Shown here piece by piece: positions 25,601 through 33,340 of a stretch of DNA of 64,000 bases. The position numbers were made by a program, and so were the translations under genes. Source of the stretch: Burkholderia sp. WP9 (GTDB taxonomy: Bacteria > Pseudomonadota > Gammaproteobacteria > Burkholderiales > Burkholderiaceae). The stretch spans positions 620,001-684,000 of the forward strand of contig NZ_FNTG01000002.1 of NCBI RefSeq assembly GCF_900104795.1, written 5' to 3'. The notes below the pieces were generated by a model that was not told the DNA's origin, made no database searches, and was given only the letters and a program-made list of their open reading frames with translations. How positions within the stretch are numbered: the first letter of the stretch is position 1; each line of letters begins with the position of its first letter.

Positions 25601-26095
25601 TTATTCAGACGGTTGCCTGCTGGATTCCACAACATGGCCCGCATCGGTCTGCGTCGGCTCCCGGACGACGAGGACCGGGATCCGACAGTGCGTCAGCACC
25701 TTCAGGGTCTCACTGCCGAGCAATAAGGCACGCATGCCGCCTCGGCCGTGGGATGCCATGACAATGAGATCACAGCTTCGTTGCGCTGCCACGCTGATAA
25801 TCGCCTCATACGGGTGAGCGTGGTTTCTGGTAACCGTATCGCACTCGACACCGGCCTGGGTAGCCGCTTTTGTGACGGCCAGCAGATAGTTATCCGCATG
25901 CTGTCGGGTAACCTGAATGACCCGATCCTCCGTGTCGGCGATCATTTCGGTGCCATACGCGAGGACATGGAATTCCGGAATGACATGGAGCCCGGTGACC
26001 TTTGCGCCGCTTTCCGTGGCAAGCGTCACCGCCATCTGGATGGCAGCGTCAGAAAGTGTCGAACCATCGGTTGGCACCAGCAGATGCTTGAACAT
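25601..26095 (-). CDS. Universal stress protein, single UspA domain
   Basis: 164-residue UspA-family protein. The N-terminal strand and first loop read HLLVPTDGSTLSDAA, and the ATP-type loop near the C-terminus reads MASHGRGGMRALLLGSETLKVLTHCRIPVLVV (G2xG9xGS/T pattern), so it probably binds ATP. ATG at 26095 is preceded by GGGGAG at 6-7 bases. Such proteins are often induced by energy or oxygen limitation; that fits its place beside the hydrogenase-like operon and upstream of the FNR-box region but is inference. Confidence 0.9.
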   Translation of the reverse strand: MFKHLLVPTDGSTLSDAAIQMAVTLATESGAKVTGLHVIPEFHVLAYGTEMIADTEDRVIQVTRQHADNYLLAVTKAATQAGVECDTVTRNHAHPYEAIISVAAQRSCDLIVMASHGRGGMRALLLGSETLKVLTHCRIPVLVVREPTQTDAGHVVESSRQPSE

Positions 26096-26442
26096 ACGTT
26101 TCTCCCCGCGGCCAGGTCTGCTCGTCTTGAAGTCCTGCCAGAGCAAACCGCTTGAGCCGGGCACACCTGAATCGAGGTGACTCCTTTCAGTATAGTCAGC
26201 TTTATGAAGCCTGCCAGGTCGACTGATTCTGTGGCAAAGTGCCGCGCGACGACCTCACCGAAGTCAGATACATTCGACAGGCATCCGGCGTCGTTCCGGG
26301 TTCGCTCAGCGCGCACCAGACGCTCGGCCTGCGGCTTGTCGCAGGCCGTCCCGCCACTCGGCTGCTTCCTGCCGATGCGATGCAGCAGATCAAACGTTGG
26401 ATCAACCCGGTCGTGGCTCAAGCATCTTCCCGAAAATCTGCA
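26096..26442. other. Intergenic gap
   Basis: About 350 bases between the divergent universal stress protein and small membrane-anchored protein genes. No gene, repeat or clear operator was recognised. Open frames run through it but lack family features and ribosome sites. Confidence 0.4.
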
Positions 26443-26775
26443 ATGACGCCCATCAAGTTCATACTCCGCTACACGGCTGTGCCGTTCATGGCAATCGTCG
26501 CCGTCGTATCTTGGGCCTCACTTCACTCGTCTGCCGAAATCGATGCCCGACAGTACGCGGCATTATCAGGCGCCTATGCAAGCTTCCCGGTGGATCTCCG
26601 ACGAGATATCAGACAGGCGCTGCAATCGGGGAAGCTGAGCAAGTGGGATTATTCGTCGCTGGTACGGGAATCCCTCAACGATGGAGTTGTTCTCGACTGG
26701 CCGTCCGACGATAAGGAGGACGTCGCTACCGAGCGGGAAAAGCTGGCTGCGCTCGTCAAGGCGGACCGACCCTGA
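26443..26775 (+). CDS. Small exported or membrane-anchored protein of unknown function
   Basis: 110-residue protein: basic start MTPIKFILRY, hydrophobic stretch TAVPFMAIVAVVSWASL at about 10-27 (signal anchor or signal peptide), then a charged helical region with FPVDLRRDIRQALQSGKLSKWDYSSLVRE. I do not recognise the family. ATG at 26443 was chosen because the hydrophobic segment then falls at the N-terminus; the frame is open to 26239. It lies 149 bases from the 3' end of the convergent histidine kinase gene. Confidence 0.5.
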   Translation: MTPIKFILRYTAVPFMAIVAVVSWASLHSSAEIDARQYAALSGAYASFPVDLRRDIRQALQSGKLSKWDYSSLVRESLNDGVVLDWPSDDKEDVATEREKLAALVKADRP

Positions 26776-26923
26776 GCCACGCCACTCACTGAGTTACCAG
26801 TATAGATACGCCACGCTCGTTGTCTGGGATGGCACCCCGTTTTATTGATAAGGCATCCATATTTATAGAAAGTGGCTTGGCCAGACCTGCTGTTTGCAGC
26901 AGTGGCCTTGATTTCAGCCCTGG

Positions 26924-28285
26924 CTAGCGGACTCTCTCGCGAAAGACTGGTGGCGAATCAGGTATTGCCAGTCCCTCCACGACGGCTTCAAAGCCGTCCG
27001 GCATGCCTGCGGCCGGCGAACCTAGCGTGAGTCGTGCGCCGGCCGCCTGGGCGATCGCATTGACGATTGCCAGCCCCAGGCCGCTTCCCTTCGCTGTTGT
27101 GGCCCCGCGTTCGAACGGCTGGCTCAGGCGCGCGAGCGTCTCCGAGGGTACGACAGGCCCCCGGTTCCGGACGCTCAAGGTGCCGCCGCTCGTGAGCATG
27201 ATACGAACGGCCGTTGCGTCCGTACCGTGCTTGACGGCGTTTTCAATAAGGTTGCGCGCAAGAATGGCGAAAGCGTCCTGGTCGATTGGCGACAATACGG
27301 GTTCATCGGGCAGGCTCAGTGCGAGTTCATTAGATCGTGCAATGCGCCGGACATCGTCGACCACGAGTTGAAGGACGGGCCGCAAGTCTTGCGCGATATC
27401 AGAGAGGACGCGGGCGCCTTCTGCCCGGGCCAGTTGCATGAGCTTTTCGCTGAGTCGCACGAGCGTCTGCAAAGTGATCTCGACGTTTCGCGCACGTTGC
27501 TCGATTGGCGTGCCTTGTGCCTCGGCTATCAGGCGTTGCGTTTGCGCAAGTGCTGCGGCAATCGGCGTGCGAAGCTCGTGTGCGCTGTTGGCCGTGAAGC
27601 TGCGCTCGGCGCTCAGTGCCCGGTCAAGCCGCTGCATCAGGTCGTTGACCGCGTCAGCTATTGGCTCGATTTCCGTAGGCATGCCGGCCTTGGCGAGCGG
27701 AGTGAGATCGTCGCGACCTCTAGAGGCAACACCCTCGCAAAACCGGCTGATCGGACGCAATCCTGTCTTCACGATCAGCCACGTGCCGACGAGGCCAAGC
27801 AAGATGAGAACAAGGAGCGGCTCGATCACCGCAAGTGCCGCCCGGGTGCTGACGTGACGGCGCTCAACCAGGGGTTCCGCAATCGCGAGCAGGACCGTTC
27901 CTTGCAAGACCGTTTCCGTATAAATCCGGTGGCTGGGCGTCGACGTGAAGCCTGCCTTCAGATCAGCCGGGAAGACCCCAGGGTCCGCATCATGAGACTG
28001 CAGGACGGTCTTGCCGGTTTGGTCGCGCACGATATAGGTGAGCAACTCGTCGTGCGCGCGTACGGCCGCTACGCGCTGTCCGGTGCTGCCTTGCGTACTT
28101 AGATCAAGGATATCCGTGACGGCCAGCGGCACGAGCCGCTGCGCCGTCTCCTGCAAGGCGCTATCCGAGATCCGGTCGATTTCGTCTTGCAGGACATGAA
28201 ACGCCGCTGCTCCTACAAGGAGCGACAGTGCGGCCAGGCCAACGGCAAGCGCTACTGCGAGGCGCGCCTGGAGGCTGTGCAGCAT
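26924..28285 (-). CDS. Two-component sensor histidine kinase (TctE/QseC-like)
   Basis: 453-residue inner-membrane sensor kinase. The first helix is at about 9-30, a periplasmic domain of about 120 residues follows, the second helix is at 150-172, then HAMP, and the phosphoacceptor His236 lies in SFTANSAHELRTPI. ATP-binding motifs are LIENAVKHG (N box) and GSGLGLAIV (G box). ATG at 28285 follows the regulator's TAG; a GTG at 28294 would overlap it. It is the second gene of an operon with the response regulator, divergent from the PepSY/DUF2271 redox cassette, which is the probable target. Confidence 0.93.
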   Translation of the reverse strand: MLHSLQARLAVALAVGLAALSLLVGAAAFHVLQDEIDRISDSALQETAQRLVPLAVTDILDLSTQGSTGQRVAAVRAHDELLTYIVRDQTGKTVLQSHDADPGVFPADLKAGFTSTPSHRIYTETVLQGTVLLAIAEPLVERRHVSTRAALAVIEPLLVLILLGLVGTWLIVKTGLRPISRFCEGVASRGRDDLTPLAKAGMPTEIEPIADAVNDLMQRLDRALSAERSFTANSAHELRTPIAAALAQTQRLIAEAQGTPIEQRARNVEITLQTLVRLSEKLMQLARAEGARVLSDIAQDLRPVLQLVVDDVRRIARSNELALSLPDEPVLSPIDQDAFAILARNLIENAVKHGTDATAVRIMLTSGGTLSVRNRGPVVPSETLARLSQPFERGATTAKGSGLGLAIVNAIAQAAGARLTLGSPAAGMPDGFEAVVEGLAIPDSPPVFRERVR

Positions 28286-28287
28286 CG

Positions 28288-28947
28288 CTAGCACTGCCTG
28301 AGTTTGTAGCCGAGGCCACGCGCCGTCTCGATCAGGTCGCCCCCCAGCTTCTTGCGCAGCCGGCTCATGTGCACCTCGATGGTGTTGCTGCCGATTTCGG
28401 CGTTAAACGAGTAAAGGCGCTCTTCCAGCTGCGCCTTTGAAAGAATCATGCCCTGTCGCTGAATGAACGCCTCGAGCAATGCCCATTCGCTGGCGGTAAG
28501 GGAAATGGAACGGCCTTCTCGACGGATGCTGTGGGCGGCCAGATCGATCTGCAAATTGCCCAGTGTGACAAATGGGTTGGGATTGCCTGAATACCGGCGC
28601 GCAACGGCGTTGACGCGCGCGGTGAGCTCGGATAGATCGAATGGCTTGACAAGGTAGTCGTCGGCGCCAGCGTTTAATCCGGCGATGCGGTTGGCGACCT
28701 GGTCGAGCGCAGTCAGGATCACCACGGGTACCGAAGAGCCGGATACACGCAATTCACGCAGAAAATCGATTCCCTTGCCGTCCGGCAGCAGCAGGTCCAG
28801 CAGGATCAGGTCGTAGTTCGCGGCTTGCACGTAGCGCCGGGCGTCACCCAGGGTCGTGACGTAGTCGGTGGAATGTCCGTCCCGCGTGATCTGGTCCCGA
28901 ACGGCTTGGCCGAGCAGCGGATCGTCCTCGACAAGCAGTACTCTCAT
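28288..28947 (-). CDS. OmpR-family response regulator
   Basis: 219-residue regulator: receiver domain with acidic pocket EDD at 7-9, phosphorylation site Asp51 (LLDLLLPDG) and Lys in VKPFDL. The winged-helix output domain at about 125-217 ends NTIEVHMSRLRKKLGGDLIETARGLGYKL. The closest flavour is QseB/PmrA/TctD. It begins 142 bases from the divergent PepSY gene; a direct repeat of 7 bp at an 11-bp period in that gap is a plausible binding site. Confidence 0.94.
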   Translation of the reverse strand: MRVLLVEDDPLLGQAVRDQITRDGHSTDYVTTLGDARRYVQAANYDLILLDLLLPDGKGIDFLRELRVSGSSVPVVILTALDQVANRIAGLNAGADDYLVKPFDLSELTARVNAVARRYSGNPNPFVTLGNLQIDLAAHSIRREGRSISLTASEWALLEAFIQRQGMILSKAQLEERLYSFNAEIGSNTIEVHMSRLRKKLGGDLIETARGLGYKLRQC

Positions 28948-28982
28948 GCGATAGTCCCGGCGGTTGTTATCGCAAACTGTGC

Positions 28983-29000
28983 TACGCCAAGCTTACGCCA
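28983..29000. promoter_or_regulatory. Direct-repeat site for an OmpR-family regulator (candidate)
   Basis: TACGCCA-AGCT-TACGCCA: two identical 7-bp units spaced 11 bp start-to-start, i.e. one helical turn, as OmpR-family dimers bind. It sits between the response regulator and the divergent redox cassette, 36 bases from the regulator start and 90 from the PepSY start. Confidence 0.5.
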
Positions 29001-29089
29001 GGCTGAAGAAAAATCTTTTCGTTCGCAAGGCTGGCTTCAGGTATGGGCCGCATTGTAGAGCCTGTCAGGACAAAACCACACTCCCCGTC

Positions 29090-29557
29090 ATGAAACGACC
29101 ACCGCTCCGAAGAAGCATTGCCATCGTATCCCTTGTCGCGCTATGCGCTGGCGTCGCCCAACTGGCGCAGGCGGACGACGACTGCACCGCACCGCTCACG
29201 AACTGGAAACCGGTCAGCGAGATCGATGCGCTAGCCAGAAAACAAGGCTGGAACGTGAGTCGGGTCAGAACGGATGACGGTTGCTACGAGATCCGTGGAC
29301 TCGACGCGCAGGGGCGGCACTTCAAAGCCAAAGTCGATCCGGCCACGCTCGCGATCATCCGGCTGAAAACCGATGGCGACGCCCAGGACGAGCGCCACGG
29401 TGAAGACGGCGGTGAGCACGAGGACCGGAGCGGCCCGCGACCGGCTGCGGCAGGACCGCGCGCGCCCAACGATAAACCGGGTAACGCGGCAAGCGGCGCG
29501 CAGCCATCCAATGGGCTATTGACCCCGGGGAGCCGGCCGCAGGTTCAGATCCGCTGA
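29090..29557 (+). CDS. Exported PepSY-domain protein
   Basis: 155-residue secreted protein. The signal peptide ends about QLAQA (residue 30). A PepSY-like domain (residues about 40-90) reads VSEIDALARKQGWNVSRVRTDDGCYEIRGLDAQGRHFKAKVDPATLAIIRLK, with one cysteine pair (CTAPL and GCYEI). A disordered His/Asp/Glu/Pro-rich tail follows. It is the first gene of the divergent redox cassette (then DUF2271, PepSY-TM reductase, ApbE). ATG at 29090 has no strong ribosome site but gives a proper signal peptide. A small-ligand or flavin-site partner role is possible but unproven. Confidence 0.8.
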   Translation: MKRPPLRRSIAIVSLVALCAGVAQLAQADDDCTAPLTNWKPVSEIDALARKQGWNVSRVRTDDGCYEIRGLDAQGRHFKAKVDPATLAIIRLKTDGDAQDERHGEDGGEHEDRSGPRPAAAGPRAPNDKPGNAASGAQPSNGLLTPGSRPQVQIR

Positions 29558-29665
29558 CCTGCGAAAACCGTCGTCGCAACACACTTTCGTCATACGCAAA
29601 TCAACGCTGACGCAGGGTAAGTGCGCCGTCTCGCCCGGCGTAGCCACTATTGAAGAGGACAGATC

Positions 29666-30136
29666 ATGAAATACACATTCCCTATTGCTGCGCTTGCCGG
29701 TGCACTCGCGATTCCCTCGCTGGCGTTCGCCCGCCCCGTCACGATTGAAGCGCAATTGACCAATTACGGCGGTGACGGTGCGTACGTGGTGATGTACGTC
29801 ACCGACCGGGCTGGCCGTTATCAGGGCACGCTGTGGATGGCAGGCGAGAAGGCGAAGTACTACAGGCACCTGAGCGCCTGGTACCGGATGACGGGAAATG
29901 GCGCGGCAAGGATCGACGGCATTACGGGTGCGAGCGTTGGTGCCGGCAGGACGCTGAAGGCAACGCTCGATCTTGCCGATACGCTAATCGACGCTGGCTA
30001 CGAAATTCACGTGGATACCGCAGTGGAGAACATGAACGAGAACCCGTCCGAGGTGGTCGTTCCATTGACGACATCGGGAACCGGAAAGTCCGTCAGAGGG
30101 CGCGGCTATGTGAAAGCGTTTCGCTACACGTTGTGA
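29666..30136 (+). CDS. Periplasmic DUF2271 protein with flavinylation-type motif
   Basis: 156-residue secreted protein, signal peptide cleaved near SLAFA (22). The body TIEAQLTNYGGDGAYVVMYVTDRAGRYQGTLWMAGEKAKYYRHLSAWYR fits DUF2271. Residues 84-90 read DGITGAS, which matches Dxx[ST]GA[ST], the sequence at which ApbE enzymes attach FMN covalently to Ser/Thr; Ser90 would carry the flavin. ApbE and a flavodoxin-type reductase are encoded in the same operon, which supports an extracytoplasmic one-electron carrier. Flavinylation is inferred, not shown. Confidence 0.85.
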   Translation: MKYTFPIAALAGALAIPSLAFARPVTIEAQLTNYGGDGAYVVMYVTDRAGRYQGTLWMAGEKAKYYRHLSAWYRMTGNGAARIDGITGASVGAGRTLKATLDLADTLIDAGYEIHVDTAVENMNENPSEVVVPLTTSGTGKSVRGRGYVKAFRYTL

Positions 30137-30144
30137 GGAATGAC

Positions 30145-32361
30145 ATGCTTCGCAAGCTTCATTCGTTGCCCGGACTGATCGCCGCCCTCGTCCTGATGGT
30201 CACGGCGATCTCCGGTGCGATGCTGTCTCTGAACCCTGTGATCGAACGCGCAGGCGTAGTTCAGGTTAGCCAGCATTCGCTCGACGCCGCGACGCTCGCC
30301 GCACGTGTGAAGGCCCATTACCCCGGCCTCGAGAAAATCGTGCGAAAGCCCTCGGGCGCCGTCATTGCCTATTACTCTTCAGGCGGCGAGTCTGGCGCCG
30401 CCAGCATCGATCCCGTGACAGGTGACGGTATCGAACCTTATACGCCATCGACCACCATGCGCTGGCTGACCAATCTGCACCGCAAGCTGCTCATAGGCGA
30501 TGCCGGGCGCGTCGCAACCGGCCTCGGGGCAGGTTTGATGCTGCTGCTGGCCGCATCCGGCCTTGCGCTACTCGAACGCCGTATGGGCGGATGGGCGAAG
30601 CTGTTCGGCCGCATTCGGGGTAGCGGTCTGCAGCGAATCCACAATGAGGTTGCCCGCGTCGCCATTCTCGGGCTGACGCTCTCGGCTGCAACAGGGCTCG
30701 TCCTGTCGTTGACGACCTTCGAGGTGATCCCCGAACGAGCCACGGCGCAACTTCCGTTTCCGGCCTCCGTGAGCACCGGCGCCCCGCTTGCAGTGAATCG
30801 CGTTGCTGCGCTCAGGAACGTCGATGTAACCGACCTGCGTGAACTGATGTTGCCCTCCCCCCAGAACCCGGGCGATGTCTACGCGTTGCGGACATCGAGC
30901 GGCACCGGCTACATCGACCCGTCGTCAGGGAAATGGCTCGCGTGGCAGCCCAATGACGCTTGGCAGCGTTTTCACGAGGTCGTGTTCATGCTGCATACGG
31001 GCGAGGGACTGTGGTGGCTCGCGCTGATCCTCGGGCTTGCGAGCGCGTCGGTGCCGGTTTTGGCGATTACTGGAGTATGGCTATGGGTGCGGCGTCGCCG
31101 CGCGACGGTAAAAGTTCCAGACAACGTGAGCGCGGGTCAGGCCGATACGGTCATTCTCGTGGGAAGCGAAGGAAACAGCACCTGGGCGTTCGCTGCCGCA
31201 ATTCATCAGGCGCTGACGCGCGCGAATTTTCGCGTGCATATAGCGCCGATGAACGATCTTTCATCACGCCACTGCAAGGCGCAACGCCTGATCGTACTGA
31301 CTTCGACGTATGGCGATGGTGAGGCACCGTCCAGCGCCACGCAGTATTTGAGCAAGCTCGCGAGCATGAACGACTATGTTCCACCAACGTTTGCCGTCCT
31401 CGGTTTTGGGGATCGCCAGTTCCCCCATTTCTGTGGTTATGCGCAAACCGTGCACGATGCGTTGATCGCCAAAGGCGGCCAGGCGCTCATCGAGTGCAGC
31501 AGCGTTGACCGGCAGTCGGAGAGCACGTTCAGGAAGTGGAGCGAGCAACTGGGTATCGCACTCGACGTGCGACTCGACGTGCGCTACCAGCCGTCGCTAC
31601 CGCGCACCGTCTCCCTGACGCTTGTGGAGCGCAAGGACTATGGACTCGACTCTGGAAGTGTCACGTCGGTGTTGCGCTTTGTCCGCAGCACACCGCGCAA
31701 TCGGCGGTGGCACACCCCGCTGCAAAGGGCTCTGCCGTCATTCGACGCGGGCGACCTGCTCGGGGTGATCCCGCCCGGCGACACCGTGCCGAGGTTCTAC
31801 TCGCTCGCGAGCGCTTCGCGAGATGGTTTTATCGAAATCTGCGTGCGCAGGCATGCGCATGGGGCCGGCTCTGGCTATCTGACAGCTTTGCAGCCCGGCA
31901 ACGCGATTCAGGCGTTCATTCGCCGGAACCCTGCGTTCAGACCCGCGGCGGGAGAGGCGCCAATCATTCTTATCGGCGCCGGGACGGGCATCAGCCCATT
32001 CGTTGGCTTCATCCGGCAAAACTCGGCGGGGCGGCCCATGCATCTGTATTTTGGTGCCAGACGCTCAGGCGAGGCGTTCCTGTACGACGAAGAGTTGCAG
32101 AACCTGGTCGGCAACCGCCGGCTGACGACTTTCAAGACCGCCTTCTCGTGCCCCGTACGGAAGACCTACGTGCAGGAGCGACTCATGGCCGACGCGCCAA
32201 CGCTTCGTGAACTCGTCGCCAGCGGAGCGCAGATCATGGTGTGCGGAGGCAGAGACATGGCCAACTGTGTGGCCCGAGCGTGGGAACACATTCTGGATGG
32301 CTCCGGCCTTTCCGTGAACGAGATGAGATTGAAGGGAAGATATGTCGAAGATGTCTATTGA
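30145..32361 (+). CDS. PepSY-TM / flavodoxin / sulfite-reductase-type flavoprotein fusion
   Basis: 738-residue inner-membrane reductase. Residues 1 to about 320 form a PepSY_TM (PiuB-like) part with helices near 9-31, 124-146, 170-192 and 287-315. A flavodoxin domain covers about 335-475 (VILVGSEGNSTWAF FMN loop, LTSTYGDGEAP). The FAD/NADPH reductase covers 485-738, with RFYSLAS at 550-556, GAGTGISPF at 611-619 and the C-terminal YVEDVY typical of CPR-type NADPH reductases. It probably moves electrons from cytosolic NADPH across the membrane to an external acceptor such as the DUF2271 flavoprotein or ferric iron. ATG at 30145 follows GAGGA by 5 bases. It overlaps apbE by 20 bases. Confidence 0.9.
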   Translation: MLRKLHSLPGLIAALVLMVTAISGAMLSLNPVIERAGVVQVSQHSLDAATLAARVKAHYPGLEKIVRKPSGAVIAYYSSGGESGAASIDPVTGDGIEPYTPSTTMRWLTNLHRKLLIGDAGRVATGLGAGLMLLLAASGLALLERRMGGWAKLFGRIRGSGLQRIHNEVARVAILGLTLSAATGLVLSLTTFEVIPERATAQLPFPASVSTGAPLAVNRVAALRNVDVTDLRELMLPSPQNPGDVYALRTSSGTGYIDPSSGKWLAWQPNDAWQRFHEVVFMLHTGEGLWWLALILGLASASVPVLAITGVWLWVRRRRATVKVPDNVSAGQADTVILVGSEGNSTWAFAAAIHQALTRANFRVHIAPMNDLSSRHCKAQRLIVLTSTYGDGEAPSSATQYLSKLASMNDYVPPTFAVLGFGDRQFPHFCGYAQTVHDALIAKGGQALIECSSVDRQSESTFRKWSEQLGIALDVRLDVRYQPSLPRTVSLTLVERKDYGLDSGSVTSVLRFVRSTPRNRRWHTPLQRALPSFDAGDLLGVIPPGDTVPRFYSLASASRDGFIEICVRRHAHGAGSGYLTALQPGNAIQAFIRRNPAFRPAAGEAPIILIGAGTGISPFVGFIRQNSAGRPMHLYFGARRSGEAFLYDEELQNLVGNRRLTTFKTAFSCPVRKTYVQERLMADAPTLRELVASGAQIMVCGGRDMANCVARAWEHILDGSGLSVNEMRLKGRYVEDVY

Positions 32362-33340
32362 AGGACCGATGGCCGGTTGTCCCGAGCGCTATACGTTCAA
32401 CGGACCGACGATGGGCACCCGATACAGCGTGCAATGCTACGCGCCGGCGGGGTTGGACCGCGCCCTGATCGCTTCTGAACTGGATGCGGCGGTACGAGCG
32501 GTAGACGAGGAAATGTCGAACTGGAAGGACAGTTCCGATTTGACACGGTTGAATAGAGCCGAGCCCGACGTCTGGGTGCCGATCTCCCGCAATCTTGCGA
32601 CGGTGCTGGTGCGCGCGACGGAGATGGGGCGCGAGACAGACAATGCGTTCAACGCAGGTGTCGGCGATGTGGTGGATCAGTGGGGCTTCGGCCCATCCAA
32701 CGCGCCGCGGCCAACCATGCGGGAAGCCTCGCGCGAACGACCCCGACGCCCGCTGGTCGAACTGCTCGACGTCAACGTCGAGCAGTGTCGCGCTCGCAAG
32801 CAGGCGCATGTGAGCCTCGACTTGTGCGGTATCGCCAAAGGCTTCGGCGTAGACGAATTGGCGCGTGTGCTGGACAGTCATGACGTTCGGTCGTGGCTTG
32901 TCGGAATCGACGGTGAGATGCGTGCGCGAGGCACAAAGACTGGCCAGGCACTGTGGGCAATCGCAATCGAGCGTCCCGACTATGAACGCCGGGAGGCGCT
33001 CGGCGTGATCGAACTCACGGATATCGCGGTCGCAACTTCGGGGGACTATCGTCACTGGAGCGAATGCGAGGGCAAGCGCATCTCGCATGTCGTGGATCCG
33101 CGCACAGGTGAGCCTTTATGCAACGGGGTCGCGTCGGTCACAGTGCTGGCGAGGTCCTGCATGGACGCGGATGCTTATGCAACCGCGCTCATGGTGTTGG
33201 GGCCTCAGAAAGGCCTGGATTTCGCACGCCGCAAGCAGCTGGACGCACTTTTTCTGCTGCGCGATGGCGCACAAATACTGGCGATCGGCACGGGTTTGTT
33301 TGATGCGGGTTTCAACGGTATAGAAGTCCCCGGCGGATAA
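32342..33340 (+). CDS. apbE: FAD:protein FMN transferase ApbE
   Basis: 332-residue ApbE: FNGPTMGTRYSV near 19-30, DLCGIAKGFGVDELA (FAD-binding Lys), TSGDYRHW, ISHVVDPRTGEP and the Mg-binding Asp of DADAYATALMVLG are all present. ApbE transfers FMN from FAD to Ser/Thr of partner proteins. Most periplasmic ApbEs begin with a lipoprotein or Tat signal; none is seen here, and an in-frame TGA 12 bases upstream of the ATG excludes a longer form. Either it works in the cytoplasm before export or its export is unusual. It starts within the reductase gene and ends inside the converging ATPase gene. Confidence 0.92.
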   Translation: MSKMSIEGPMAGCPERYTFNGPTMGTRYSVQCYAPAGLDRALIASELDAAVRAVDEEMSNWKDSSDLTRLNRAEPDVWVPISRNLATVLVRATEMGRETDNAFNAGVGDVVDQWGFGPSNAPRPTMREASRERPRRPLVELLDVNVEQCRARKQAHVSLDLCGIAKGFGVDELARVLDSHDVRSWLVGIDGEMRARGTKTGQALWAIAIERPDYERREALGVIELTDIAVATSGDYRHWSECEGKRISHVVDPRTGEPLCNGVASVTVLARSCMDADAYATALMVLGPQKGLDFARRKQLDALFLLRDGAQILAIGTGLFDAGFNGIEVPGG

